Shown here: piece by piece, positions 33,816-46,753 of the stretch
How positions within the stretch are numbered: the first letter of the stretch is position 1
How the letters are laid out: each line of letters starts with the position of its first letter
Assembly: GCA_903813345.2 (NCBI GenBank)
Contig: CAIIXF020000002.1
Coordinates: 16,871,467 to 16,935,466 of the forward strand
From: Owenia fusiformis
Taxonomy: Eukaryota > Annelida > Polychaeta > Sabellida > Oweniidae
Direction: 5' to 3'
Length of the DNA stretch: 64,000 nucleotides
The notes under the pieces: generated by a model
What the model was told of the DNA's origin: nothing
Databases searched by the model: none
Seen by the model: only the letters and a program-made list of their open reading frames with translations
Translations under genes and position numbers: made by a program

Positions 33816-34959
33816 TTTTATATGTACAAGTATAAAGCTCAGCATTTTTATGGGGCTATGTTTATGGCCCAGTTTATATGGACAAATGTATTTATATGGG
33901 GTTTTGTTTATATGGAGTAGCTGTGTTCATATTGGGCTCTGTTTGCATGTAGTACCAGTTCAGTTTGTGAGTCTTATATCTCTATATTTATATGGAACTC
34001 AGTATCACTGTCTTGTTTATTTAAATTTATTATGCTCATTGCATTTACCATTTGAAAGCATAAAATATCCAATCAAAAAATGCTGTTCATTTTGCAAATT
34101 CTAGGCTTTCACCATTATGATCCTCACTCTATAGTGGATGATGTCTGGAGCACTATGATCAGAGGATAAGTGCATTGTATTGTGAAATAAGTACAGTAAA
34201 ACCTGTCTAATTCAATTGCATCATGGGACTAACCAAAAGTGTTCAGATTAGTAGATGTTCACAATTCATGGCCAATAACTAGAGAGAAATAAATTTGTGA
34301 TCCAAGCGTTCACATTGAGAGGTGTTCGAATATCCAGGTTTCGCTAGATCACTCAACCAGTCACAGGAACCCCCATCATGATATTTGACGTCTCAATGTT
34401 GTTAAAAAATGGACACCTGTATTTTTTTGAAAATGTAAATGATCATTGGAAGTGTAGAAGTGGAATTCCTTGTTTCATAAGAGTAACTTGAATGAATAGT
34501 GTACCTTGATTAGAAGCCTTGCCCAAGTCGGTATTCTTTTACTTATCTGATCTTGAATTGTCTATAGAAATCAAGATATAAGTAAAAAAGAGTAGAAGTT
34601 CTTGCAATAAGAGTAAGGTAACATGGTAAACTCATTATTGACAAATATTTGAATTAATGATATTGTTCAGATTTGGCTATCACCACTATTTATGTTAGGA
34701 TATAAGTAAATAAAAATGTGAGTTGCAAAGAAGATAATATGATATTTTGTATGGTATGAAAAGATGGTGTCAGATGTATGGATTCAATGTAGGTTTATTA
34801 TATTATAGAATAAATATAAACGTTGATGAATTGTAATTTTGTTTTGTATGTAGTCAAAGGAATACAAACTGAAATTGAATTAAAACACAATAATCAAATA
34901 TATTGTATAGTTTTATATTTCAAAAGTATCAATTAGTTAAATAGTTATTAATCAAATAA
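33816..34959. other. Intergenic region between converging otopetrin and protease genes
   Basis: A probable MITE lies at 34194-34347 (CAGTAAAACCTG / CAGGTTTCGCTAG ends). Repeated GTTTATATGGA phrases occur at 33850-33990. The protease gene ends at 34960 on the minus strand; TTTATT near 34795 is a possible minus-strand polyA signal. No further gene is seen. Confidence 0.45.
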
Positions 34960-37900
34960 TCATTCACAGGAATGTGTGTTACAAGGTACAGTTTCCGCTT
35001 TCGTTTCGCTCGTTCCTTTTCCAGATCCTAACGAACAACCATTCGGTCTGTCAGCTAACATTCTGTTACAAACACTCACTCGTCTTTTCTCCCCACCGCC
35101 ACACGACCTGCTACAGTCTGTGTATGGACTGAACTCACTCCAATAGTTATCTGATGTCACAGTTTCCTCTATCCAGTCTATGTAGTTAGCAACGTCGGTG
35201 TAGATGCCATCATTTACGCCACAAAGAAATCTTGTGTTTAGACTAACACCCTTACTGACGACTCCGAATTGGGTCCAAGTTTGTGTCTTATCATTGCGGC
35301 AAACTAAAGGACCACCCGAATCACCCCCGCAAGTATCTTTCCCATCCCCGTAAGCACAAAGCATTCCGACCGTTATCTTAGTTGCCATTCTGATCTCCTT
35401 CAGACATTTCTTTCTTATGACCAGATTTGTAGTCTTGAGGACATCTGGCATTGACGACGAAGACGCGAAAAGGCTCCCATCAGTGCGACCCCATCCCGTT
35501 ACTGCACAAAGTTGAAAGTCATATTTACGTTTAATTGTTTTTGGTAAAGCAATCGGCTGGGTATATTTATTAAATTGAATCGGAGGGTCAAGCCTTATAA
35601 TTGCAATATCGTTGACCAAATCGCTTCTTCGGCCAGAAGGGAAGTTGGGGTGTGGAATCCCAGATTCATTAACGTTTATTTCCCATACTTGTTCCAATGG
35701 TTCAGTTTCCGATATGTTGTGTTTCCCTGTTTTTACGGTAATATTAGTTTGTCCAATAAAACAATGCGCTGCAGTAAGAATATGTCTGAAAGTAAACATG
35801 ACAATTTTGGAAAAGAAAAGGACCCAATAAATAATTTGTCTTACGTCCAAAATATATCTTTAATGAATAAAAAATAAATCCATAAACGTCGTCTAAAATA
35901 GATGAAACCAATCAAGAAGTGCAAAAGGCGGCATTAGGTTACTCTGGTTTTGCTTTTACCTTGGACTTATGATAGATCCTCCACAAAAATGATCCTTTTC
36001 ATTTGAGAGCTGAACCATCCATCGATAGTTGAACTTTGGAGATACGCTTTTACCACCTAATAACCAAAAATCATATATTATTTGTCAAATTCTTTCAAAT
36101 ATTTTAGTAACACTATACGATTTTATTCTGCAGTTCACCCCCGATTTATATAAACAAAATAATGGATTTTCAACATGGTCCTAAAAGTTGGCCTAAGAGG
36201 GTCTCATTTTCAAATTGACTTATTTGTAGAATCATATAGATATTGTCATGAAAAAACAGATTCATACCTTATCTTATATAGTAGAAAACCTCGTATCTAC
36301 GATTGTATGTGATTGTTCAACGCCCTCACCTATTATTATACCCCTGCTTTCAGTGATTCGTTTCCCCGTTTGTACCACTTCCTCATCATCACACGGCGCA
36401 GTGTCAACAGAGTAGTCCAAACACGGCACAGTTCCATTTTCACCTTGTGCGATACAAAGTTGGATTCTTGATTTTTGCTCACCGTTATTAGCGAGCTCTG
36501 GGCAACTTGAGAAATTCGTGTAGCTTCCTAAGAAGATAATTCATCGTCGTTTAAAGAAATTCCATATCCTTGAGATGGCACACAGTGCTAGTTATGCCAA
36601 ATATTACATTTAATCTTTTAGATTTCTGAATTAATATTAACTTCGAAGTTAATATTACATAATCAAAAAACAAAAGTATACCAAATTGGACACGATTTTT
36701 TGAAAAGTTGCTCCCCATCTATGGTTCTTCTATATTGATTTTAAAACGATCTATTGAATAATCCATCTATGATTGACAAAATAATGCATAAGACATTGAC
36801 CGTATTGTCAATAAAATGAAATAAATATCGAGGAAATCAAATAGCCTATGGTACAAGGCCCTGTGACCCCCTCTACTTGACTACACAACCTCTCAAGCAT
36901 TGTAGCTAGACTATATATTACATTAGAAATACATGAACACAAAGTTGGCCTCGGAGGCAAGGTTTTCAAAAAATGCCGGGAACGGAAAGAAAATGTCTCA
37001 ATAAGTTTTTTCTTCTTTTTCATATCCAGGTCATCCAATTGGTATTATTTATATGTGTACCTTTTATACCATAGTCGCATGGTCCTTTACAAGATACAAC
37101 ATTCGTTGACACGCATGTACAATTCTTTTTACGAGGACATTTCTCATCACCACTCCAGAATGTTTCGCCAATTGCTATTCTGGATTTCTCTGCATTGCTG
37201 TGCAGGTTAACCAAGCATCCACCCTTGCACTTTTTGAGATCTGTGCAGGTAACTTCTCCCTTCTCACTACATTTGCATTTATTACAGCCATCAGGATGAA
37301 TCCATTTCTTACCAGGGGTGCGAGATATACCTTCAGAATAATCGTGCAATTAAGCAATTGTTTAGATAATTGTCCATTACAGGCCTCTAGCCAGGGATAG
37401 CTGGCCAGAGATTCTTTCAAAATCATACAGTTTTCACCATTCTGAGCACTTTTTCGCATGATGTTTGAGCCAAAACTGTCACAAAGCCCCCCCCCCCCCC
37501 TGGTAAAAGCTGGTTACGGACAAGTATTTATGAGTCTAAAATGATTAACATACTTTTCTAGTGTAGCAACTCAGAGCTGTAATGATTTACGAATTAAATG
37601 TTTTATGATAAATACCTTCCTGGTCAAGACATTCGGCCTTCTTGCAACACATGCTGTACGTGTTAACATCAGGACTATAACAATCGTAGCCCTCTGGACA
37701 TGGCTCTGTATGTAGACCCCGAGATAGACCCCTACAGGCCCTGGGGAAACCATATTCCAGTATAGTTTCGCAGTCCCTTAACCTCTAAAATAAGTAGAAA
37801 CTATTCCTTATTTAACTCATTCTGATCCAGCATTTCACTGGGGTTGTACTCGTGATGGATATTCTCGATAAAATTGGTTTCGAAGTTCCCTCGGCAGCAA

Positions 37901-38333
37901 TCCATGGCCAGGAGAGTTTTTACATATATTCAACAAACTGCCAATTTGGATATTCCTCGTTTGGGGTTTTAGCTTCATTATTAAAGTTTGGCGAGAGAGC
38001 AAGAATAACAACTATTTATAAATAAAAACGAATTTTATATCAAAATTAAATAAAGACATTTACCTTTATCTGGCAGCACTGTTTACTCTTACAAAGAAAT
38101 GTGTTTGGACATCGGGGACCTCTAGCCTTATTGCAGCTCGGGACGGTAGGATGTCTCAACCAACCATTCTTACATCTTGCTATCTTTGCAGTAGGCACTA
38201 TCGTAATCGGAGTTGTTTCGGAGTTGGTCAATGTCGCTGCTGCATGCAACAAAACTAATGCGATTAGGCCTAGATAGTTCATAACTGTTAGCCAATGTGT
38301 TGCTCTTTGCGAATCAATAGAATCAACCATCAT
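34960..38333 (-). CDS. Secreted trypsin-like serine protease with TSP1 and cysteine-rich modules, six exons
   Basis: Exons in transcript order: 38333-38064, 37784-37616, 37330-37061, 36527-36330, 36056-35960, 35785-34960; 1830 nt, 609 residues. An alternative donor ends exon 3 at 37070. The signal peptide is MNYLGLIALVLLHAAATLT, so translation may start at Met18. Residues about 50-147 hold two CxxxxCC-type modules. Residues about 147-237 (WIHPDGCNKCKC...) resemble VWC/pacifastin-like modules. Next is a TSP1-like YTNFSSCPELANNGE module, then the activation region SRGIIIGGKSV, HFCGGSIISPR, LTAAHC (His about 342), NDIAIIRL (Asp about 394) and DTCGGDSGGP (Ser about 491). Asp six residues before Ser predicts trypsin specificity. 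A second TSP1 (WSEFSPYTDCSRSCGGGEKR) ends the protein. The catalytic triad is intact. A role in extracellular matrix, immunity or fertilisation is inference. Confidence 0.88.
37381..37520. repeat. Diverged GGCCCGTAGCCAG element in protease intron 2
   Basis: It starts AGGCCTCTAGCCAGGG, contains the family phrases CTTTCAAAATCATACAGTTTTCACC (inverted relative to the copy at 12361), has a C14 run, and ends near GCTGGTTACGG. It is an old copy. Confidence 0.5.
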
Positions 38334-39524
38334 GTTGTATTACAGTTTGTTTTTTCTGATGGTTTTATCATGATTTGATTCCATAAATCAAACAGATAAA
38401 ATAACAATACCTCTATTGAACAAGCTATTACAATAAAAATTACAAGCGCAGTTAGTGGTAATCTTTCTGACAATGCCTTGTTCAAACAAAACACACAATC
38501 TGATGTGTATAGTCTGTATAGTCAATTTGCCACCTTGACAACCATTCAACAAATGATCTGGGTACTAGTAAAGTAGTTTATTGGTTATATAATACAGTGA
38601 GTGCAGTTATATGAAATACTTTGTTCAGATTGGCTGGAATCGGACAAACCTTGCGAATTCAACTACCGGCTGTCGGCATACGATTTTGTTACTTTTTACG
38701 GGGAAAGTTGTTTAGATATGAATAGTAGCAGGTATTATGACTTTGCCATAAATAGCTAATTAATCCGTCAGCTGTCAGCCGGCGATTGTTTTCGCCAATG
38801 CTAGCTAACTAAGTGATTCACATTATTTATGGTATGGTAGCTCAGATAATAGCGCATCTAGCCATGGCCACTTTCTTTATATTATGCTCCTGGTGGTACT
38901 CTTGGTGCTACGCCTAGTAAGGTTATATGTCAAGACGGGGTTCTAATAATTTGTACCGCGGAAATTTTTTCGGAGACAAATCTCGAGTGAAAATTAAAGT
39001 TCGCTGATTTATTTGAATTTTGGAAAATTGAGATTTCAATTTTATTGATCTTCTCTCCCAATTTGATTCAAGCTAAGGTCATGTAGTAGATGCATCAAAA
39101 CATAAAATTAAAATTATCGACCATAACATTCCCTTCTTAATTATACTTGTACAATGAGCCCTCTTCAAATCAATTAAAATCAGTGAAAATCAGCAAACCA
39201 GATTAAAGTTGACACGTTTGCTTTTCAATGACTTGAATAGATGGCTCATAAAGATAAACATGTATAAAGGTAAGTCATATGTATTTGAAGTAAAAACCGA
39301 TGAAGAAAATATTGATTTTTCTAAATTTGATGACGCAAAATCCCCTATTATCGCCCACGATATGGTTTTTCAGTAACTTCGTTTTTACACTTAGAAGAGT
39401 TCTGGCATATCTTATATCATTTTAGATGTGGTATTTGAAATTATTACAGACACATTTGTTGCATTTGCCTATATTTTTCCATATTGAAGGACATTTATTT
39501 CCACATATTTTTGCTGACTTATAC
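38334..39524. other. Upstream region of the protease gene with a diverged MITE
   Basis: About 38650-38812 resembles the small TIR element at 61166-61313 (GCGAATTCAACTACCGGCTG ... GCCAATGCTAGC). The first 300 bp upstream of 38333 should hold the protease promoter; no clear core element stands out. Confidence 0.4.
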
Positions 39525-39722
39525 AGGCCTGTCAACTTGGGAACACCTAACATGAGTGACTTGGAAATGTTGAACACCTCCCCTCAAAATTTGGACACCT
39601 TGGTCCAAATCTGGACACCTTGATCCAATTTTTGAACACCTTGGTTTAAATTACATGTTGCCAAATTTTGAACACCTCAAATTTTTCGCGCTCGCTACGC
39701 TCGCGTTTCAAACATCCGTCAA

Positions 39723-39723
<1 letters not shown>

Positions 39724-39760
<37 letters not shown>
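39724..39760. repeat. 37-base guanine run
   Basis: An uninterrupted G tract precedes the inner element. Length is likely unreliable in assembly, and the tract could form quadruplex structure. Confidence 0.9.
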
Positions 39761-39761
<1 letters not shown>

Positions 39762-39830
39762 AGGTACGATCGACCCAGCTAACAATTTTACGTTGTGATA
39801 ACGTCGTCAGAATATATGTCTCAAGTTGTA

Positions 39831-42290
39831 GCAACGTTAAATATGGAACGTTGTAGGTACAGGAAGGTGTGGACTCGCACAGATGTTTAAAGAACGTTAC
39901 ATTTGACTTAAATATCACGTGTCAGGAACGTAGTAGCGACCTTAACAATTACGTCGCCAAAATAACGAAACTGTAACGTTCTTACATTACGTCATATATA
40001 CGTGGCCAATCTAAATTTCTGGTAACGTTGATATGGAACGTTGTAGGTACAGGAAGGTGTGGACTCGCACAGATGTTTAAAGAACGTTACATTTGACTTA
40101 AATATCACGTGTCAGGAACGTAGTAGCGACCTTAACAATTACGTCGCCAAAATAACGAAACTGTAACGTTCTTACATTACGTCATATATACGTGGCCAAT
40201 CTAAATTTCTGGTAACGTTGATATGGAACGTTGTAGGTACAGGGAGGTGTGGACTCGCATAGATGTTTAAAGAACGTTACATTTGACTTAAATATCACGT
40301 GTCAGGAACGTAGTAGCGACCTTAACAATTAGGTCACCAAAATAACGAAAATGTAACGTACTTACATTACGTCATAAATACGTGGCCAATCTAAATTTCT
40401 GGTAACGTTGATATGGAACGTTGTAGGTACAGGAAGGTGTGGACTCACACAGATGTTTAAAGAACGTTACATTTGACTTACATATCACGTGTCAGGAACG
40501 TAGTAGCGACCTTAACAATAACGTTGCCAAAATAACGAAACTGTAACGTACTTACATTACGTCATATACGTGGCCAATCTAAATTTCTGGTAACGTTGAT
40601 ATGGAACGTTGTAGGTACAGGAAGGTGTGGACTCGCATAGATGTTTAAAGAACGTTACATTTGACTTAAATATCACATGTCAGGAACGTAGTAGCGACCT
40701 TAACAATTACGTCACCAAAATAACGAAAATGTAACGTACTTACATTACGTCATAAATACGTGGCCAATCTAAATTTCTGGTAACGTTGATATGGAACGTT
40801 GTAGGTACAGGAAGGTGTGGACTCGCACAGATGTTTAAAGAACGTTACATTTGACTTAAATATCACGTGCCAGGAACGTAGAACCAACCTAAACGATGAC
40901 TTCGCCAAAATAACGAAAATGTAACGTACTTACATTACGTCATAAATACGTGGCCAATCTAAATTTCTGGTAACGTTGATATGGAACGTTGTAGGTACAG
41001 GAAGGTGTGGACTCGCGGAGATGTTTAAAGAACGTTACATTTGACTTAAATATCACGTGTCAGGAACGTAGTAGCGACCTTAACAATTACGTCGCCAAAA
41101 TAACGAAACTGTAACGTACTTACATTACGTCATATATACGTGGCCAATCTAAATTTCTGGTAACGTTGATATGGAACGTTGTAGGTACAGGAAGGTGTGG
41201 ACTCGCATAGATGTTTAAAGAACGTTACATTTGACTTAAATATCACGTGTCAGGAACGTAGTAGAAACCTTAACAATTACGTCACCAAAATAACGAAAAT
41301 GTAACGTACTCACATTACGTCATATATACGTGGCCAATCTAAATTTCTGGTAACGTTGATATGGAACGTTGTAGGTACAGGAAGGTGTGGACTCGCACAG
41401 ATGTTTAAAGAACGTTACATTTGACTTAAATATCACGTGCCAGGAACGTGGAACCAACCTAGACGATGACTTCGCCAAAATAACGAAAATGTAACGTACT
41501 TACATTACGTCATAAATACGTGGCCAATCTAAATTTCTGATACGTTAATTATGGAACGTTGTAGGTACAGGAAGTTGTGGACTCGCACAGATGTTCAAAG
41601 AACGTTACATTTGACTTAAATATCACGTGCCAGGAACGTAGAACCAACCTAAACGATAACTTCGCAAAAATAACGAGACTGTAATGTGCTTATGCAACGT
41701 CACATATACGTGGCCAGTTTTAAGTTCTGGTACGTTAATAATGGAACGTTGTAGGTACAGGAAGGTGTGGACTCGCACAGATGTTTAAAGAACGTTACAT
41801 TTGACTTAAATATTACGTGCCAGGAATGTAGAACCAACCTTAACAATGACTTCGCAAAAATAGTGAAACTGTAATGTGCTTATGCAACGTAACATATACC
41901 TGGCCAGTTTAAAGTTCTGGTAACGTTTGTCTTGGACCGATGTAGGCACAGGAAGGTCTGGACTCGCACAGATGTTTATACAACGTTACATTTTACTTAA
42001 ATATCATGTGCTAGGAATGTAGTAGCAACCTTAACAATGACTGCAAAAATAAAATAACAGACTGTAACCTGCTAATGCAACGTCACATATACGTGGCCAA
42101 GTTAAAGTTCTGGTAACATTAACTATAGAACGTTGTAAGCAAAGGAAAGTGTGGACACGCATAAATGAGTATACAAGTTACGTTCGACTTAGATATCACG
42201 AGCCAGGAATGTAGTACCAACCTTAACAACGACTTTGCCAAAATAAAGAGACTGTAACGTGCTTGTTACAAACATGTCAAATTCATAACT
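39831..42290 (+). repeat. 190-bp satellite array, about 13 units, rich in AACGTT
   Basis: The unit begins GGTAACGTTGATATGGAACG and contains ATTACGTCATATATACGTGG. The phrase ATATGGAACG recurs at 39841, 40031, 40221, 40411, 40599, 40789, 40979, 41169 and 41359, then with increasing divergence to about 42290. Variants ACCAACC at units 6 and 9 and GTCACC at units 5 and 8 suggest a three-unit higher-order repeat in the middle. Confidence 0.92.
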
Positions 42291-42712
42291 TCTGGTTACA
42301 TCAAGTTAGGACAACACATGCAAGGAATGTTCTAGTAACCTTAATTATGCCATCAACAAGATATAGTGATAGTAATGACTAACGTCCAGTTAAATGAATC
42401 ATTACATGAGCATAATTTAAAGTTCCTGTACAGGAAGATGTAGACACCGATGTTCAGTAAAAAAAATTATATATAACACACTAAGCCTAACATTTTCACA
42501 TGTGAAGGTAAAACACAACTAACTTATGCTTTGACTTATTAACAAATGTATATTGTTTTTCCAATAATTAATGAGTTAATACACAAGAACTTTTTTGAGC
42601 ATCCAAATAGAGAATATTGACACACAGAATTGAACTTAAATATAATTACAGTCTCGTATGTCATCTATCAAAAATCTATCCTATCGTTAATAAGTTTTAT
42701 TGAGTATTTTAT

Positions 42713-43434
42713 TAACCCCTAAACGGTTAGGGGGCAGGGGAGATTTGCCGTTCTGGCTTGTCTTAAAATTGAATTAGGCATATTTTAACTAATAAATCGT
42801 GACTATATTGTATTTACTGAGGGATATACACTGTATCAAAAATCGAGCATTTAATAACTGATTTATCCTATACTTAGTAGATTATGAGAATTAAATATGC
42901 ATTGAAATTTCCCATTTTTCCCCAAATTTTTTTTCACATTTAAAAAAAAAAGATTTTCACATTTATGAGTTTGATAATCTCAGAAACTTAAAAACCACTT
43001 TAAAACACCAAGAAAATGTGTATCTTAAGTATATTTTTGAATTTTGGAACTTTATAAGGTATATGACGTACCAAGAACATCAGTAGGTATGAAATACATC
43101 TGTTATGTACGGTCGGTTTTGGATACAGGGTTTATCCCTCGGGAAATATGTGTATATCCCTTGGTCCCTGCGGTCCGTCGGGATATACACATATTTCCCT
43201 TGGGATAAAACCTGTATCCAAAACCTCCCAGTACAAAACCCTTGTATATCTCCCGCTCAACTCAGATATCAATTATATTCCCGCATGTTATTTACCTATA
43301 ACACTACTAAGTATGGGATTAACTTTGATGATATTTCGATATTTCATTTCCGAGATTGTGCCCAGATCTCGGCAGATCTATTCACCCCCTTTACTATGAA
43401 TGTAATTATCTATAGCCTAACTGTTTAGGGGTTA
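42713..43434. mobile_element. 722-bp TIR element with central hairpin
   Basis: TAACCCCTAAACGGTTAG (42713-42730) and CTAACTGTTTAGGGGTTA (43417-43434) are inverted with one mismatch. Inside, 43115-43160 and 43180-43225 form a 46-bp-arm hairpin (GGTTTTGGATACAGG...). Open frames across the hairpin arise from the palindrome. Confidence 0.75.
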
Positions 43435-43737
43435 TATTGTTATTTTTCTGAACGGGAATGAATAAATATTCTAATTTGAGCTTGAACAAATGCTCTATTA
43501 GTTAACATGGTATTGATTTTCAAAAAGCAATAATGACCATTTTAAGTTGGGAATAAATCTAGAAAAATTGCATGTTTCAGATATGAAGCCATTATATCTA
43601 TGCAATCTTAAAAGTACTGTCCCGTTACTTGTCATAGAGATAAAAATTTAATTCAAACTGGCTTGCTTCTCGGAACAGATATTGTTTATGCTAAGTGTTC
43701 ATTTTTCCTTGAAAGCATGAGCTCTCATTGGTCCTCA

Positions 43738-43840
43738 TCACTTTCCAAATGTTTTTTCAAATGACTTGTACAGCTCAGTCGTTGTTTCCCTGGTTGCATG
43801 TTTAACACATTGCCATTTCTGCTTGTTTTTGGACATTTTC
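43738..43840 (-). CDS. Possible terminal coding exon inside the inner element
   Basis: After a good acceptor (TTTTTTCCAG on the minus strand, exon from 43840) a basic peptide KMSKNKQKWQCVKHATRE... runs to TGA, ending SFEKTFGK. It is hydrophilic and lysine-rich, unlike the random AT-rich frames around it. No upstream exon could be joined with certainty and no family is recognised. It might belong to the element's own gene. Confidence 0.25.
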
Positions 43841-44261
43841 CTGGAAAAAATCAATCTATTGAAAAGTATGAAATGTAACCTGTATACCCATACCCACTCT
43901 GTATATTTTGCAGTGTCATTTTCAACCAAAATTGAGCTAGCGATCTATTCTTTACAATCTCAGATACAATATGTCTCAAAGGTCTACAATGTGTTGTAAA
44001 TCAGTAAGTTATTGAGGATTAAAAGTGTGAAAATCAGGAAAATTTTTAAATTCTTCCAAATATAAATATGGAAGCCATATATATAAAATAAAATAAATAA
44101 TTGTAAAATTCTTTGGTAAAATACTCTAGTATTCCTGAAGTAAAGTCTGCACTTTATATTTTTAGAATAGAATGACAAGGATCTTGCTAGATTTGATTCT
44201 GCTGTAAACTTAATATATATAAAATACTTCTATAATGAATAATAGATTAACCTGGACTTAC

Positions 44262-45430
44262 CGAAGTCACTTTCCTCGCAACTCCCCAAGCTCAGAGGAC
44301 TCTAGACTGCCTAACTTCCAAACCGTCAAATGTTCCATTCTGCTTGTACTGCTAGTTTGTCTGAAATATTTTAGAGACTTGTAGTATAAACATTTTATTA
44401 GTTGGTTATCTGAAAATGCACCTGAGGGTGTAATCTTTCTTCCACCAGATCTGATCTTTGTCTCAGGAGACTTTTTGGGACTACTCTGGGGTAAAACAAT
44501 CCCTATGCTCATCTGTTTATAGATCCCTAGTAGCTTTTTGTACTATCCTTTTGTATTTCTACAGTAGAATCATATAGCCAAAACATTCCTTCGTTGACTC
44601 TCATAATCTTCATCCAATGATTTAACTAGAGATCTATTTATTAAAATATTCTATTGGATAATAATTTGAAATGTTGGAACGGTAGGAAAGTAGATACCTG
44701 AGAATGACTCTTAACTTTCTGAGATAAAATATGGCAGGTCAACTTCGGGTCAGTGTGACACCTCTAGAAATAATATAGGCCTACCTGATTAGCATAACAC
44801 CACTCATCTCAACACAGCCAAAATCATCTCAGGGTTATCATGGGTGAAGGCAACAACAATCCTGAAAACAGAATAGGTAGATGGGAAAATAGAGGACAAT
44901 AGTAGTACTTTAAAAGACTGTTACTTTATTTTATACTTTTATTTCAAATTGTATTGATTAAGATAAGACCTTTAAATTGTGAATATGATGAGTAAATCTA
45001 CTGAGATGTTTTAACATTGTGTCAATCAGGATTAAGTTCAAACCTTTTAAAAGAACTTAATTATATAGCAGTCATACTTTTAAAATTTGCACAGGGCGCC
45101 AAATTAAATAGCACCAAATTAAAGCAATTTACAGTATCTCATTTGCTGTGAAACTGTGAAAGTTAAATAATAACTGCATTAAATACAAATGAATACTTTC
45201 TGAAGCAAAGAGCCACAAATGATGCAAGTTAATTAAATCAAACGATGAAATAATATACCTGATTAGTATGAAACACCATCATCTAAACACAACCAACAAG
45301 GTCTCAGGGTTATCATGGATGAAAGCTACAAAAATCTGGTTCATCTCCTACTTCTGAAAACAGAGTAGAGAACTATTGTACACTAAGATGGAAAAACAGA
45401 TGACAATAGTAGTTTTTTTAAAGGCTGATA
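44262..45430 (-). other. Exon-like fragments and a 476-bp-spaced duplication on the minus strand
   Basis: A segment ending in CTTCG|GTAAGT (donor at 44261) follows the acceptor ATATTTCAG (about 44361). Another segment (about 44413-44515, MSIGIVLPQSSPKKSPETK) ends at CCTCAG|GTGCAT. Two related segments at about 44781-44930 and 45257-45430 each read TTTTCAG...TTTCAYCCATGATAACCCTGAG...TAATCAG|GTA on the minus strand. All frames contain stops, so they are decayed exons, non-coding exons or coincidence. Confidence 0.3.
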
Positions 45431-45604
45431 AAAGTTAACTTAACTTAAAAGAAATTAACTTTCATTGAATTCGATCAATAAAAACAAAGCTTAATTTCAG
45501 ATTTGCTGAAGATGAAATACACTTTTCAGTCTCTATCAATTGTTAAAAGGCGTGTGCTTATAACAAACACCATTTCGATTAAAAAATATAAATATCAATA
45601 ATCA

Positions 45605-45765
45605 GGCCCGTAGCCAGAATTTGCCAAGGGGGGTTCATTTTTCAAAAATTTCCAGGGGGGTTCACATTTGACAATTTTGGCCCAAATATGGACAAAATCA
45701 CTTGAGAAGTGCTCAAAATGGTGAAAACTGCATGATTTTGAAAGAATTTTTTCAAAAATGACCGT
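45605..45765 (+). mobile_element. GGCCCGTAGCCAG miniature element, copy 2
   Basis: About 140 bp are collinear with 12361-12510, with few differences (GGCCCGTAGCCAGAATTTGCC and GCACTTGAGAAGTGC-type phrases). The right end is not complete. Confidence 0.65.
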
Positions 45766-46479
45766 TAGCTCAGCACCCTCCGCTCATTTGCTCCGCACCC
45801 AATATTTCCCACAGGCTCTGTCTGCAGAGGGTGAATTTTGGAACATAAATAAATGACATGTGAATTTGCTGAAGTGACGATTTCCCATGTTAAAAATAAG
45901 AGAATTTTAGAGAGACCATACATCATGCGATTTATCGCATTCTACCCCCACTTTAACAAAAACCCGTATGTACCAGTTATCTACGCCTGACGTTGTTGGT
46001 CTACGACATTTCAGAATCAGGGAGTGGATAACAGGGCCAGACGAGTTTGGTTACCCCCACTTATGTTTTTTACAAATTTAAGTGGGGGTCGTAGAGTAGA
46101 TGAGATTACAGTAAAATTTTGAATGTTTGGAACTTCTCTGAATCTAAAAAATAAGCAATTAAAGGACCACATTGAAACAGAACATGTAAAAATAGAAACA
46201 TTTATACATGTTCTTACTTTTGTTTATTTTAGTTTGTTTTGTAGTTTAGCTATCATATCTGTGACCTCATATTTCAATGCTTCTCTGCCATGTTATTTTC
46301 AAAAAAATTAAAGAACTCCCTAAATATAGTATGCTATCTATTCACTGGTGATCCGCTCGATTACACTGGTTACCGAAACGGTTCATTTTGGTAACAAAAT
46401 GTCGGAACGTCGAAGGTACGATTTTTCTTTTTTCCTTATTTCACGCATTGTAGGCAGAATCCCCACAACATTTTTTCTC
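45766..46479. other. Non-genic interval with a weak inverted pair
   Basis: TCTACCCCCACTTTAA (about 45941) and TTAAGTGGGGGTCGTAGA (about 46078) are inverted and may delimit a 150-bp MITE. No gene is seen. Confidence 0.35.
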
Positions 46480-46753
46480 ACAAACATGTATCAGCATCAT
46501 ATGTTTTAGAAAATGAACATGTTTGCGAAAAATAGGCATAGCTCAGAAGACAACAGAATCATCGATTTAATTCCTCACTTAAGTTACACAAACGGTTCGG
46601 GTTAAAAGTGCAGATCTTAACTGTTTTTCGAAAAACCGTTTATGTAACTTAAGTGAGGAATTAAATCGACGATTCTATTGTCTTCTGAACTATTTGTTCG
46701 CAAACATGTACATTTTCTAAAGCATATGAAACTGATAGGCCTACATGTTTGTG
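46480..46753. mobile_element. Foldback element with about 115-bp arms
   Basis: 46480-46596 and 46629-46753 are reverse complements with a few gaps and mismatches (AAGTTACACAAACGG against CCGTTTATGTAACTT). The loop is only about 32 bp, so the transcript or single strand would form a long hairpin. Confidence 0.8.

Noticed and set aside
43105-43428. 107-codon frame containing WSLRSVGIYTYFPW
   Set aside because: It crosses a 46-bp-arm hairpin inside a TIR element; palindromic DNA gives open frames on both strands.
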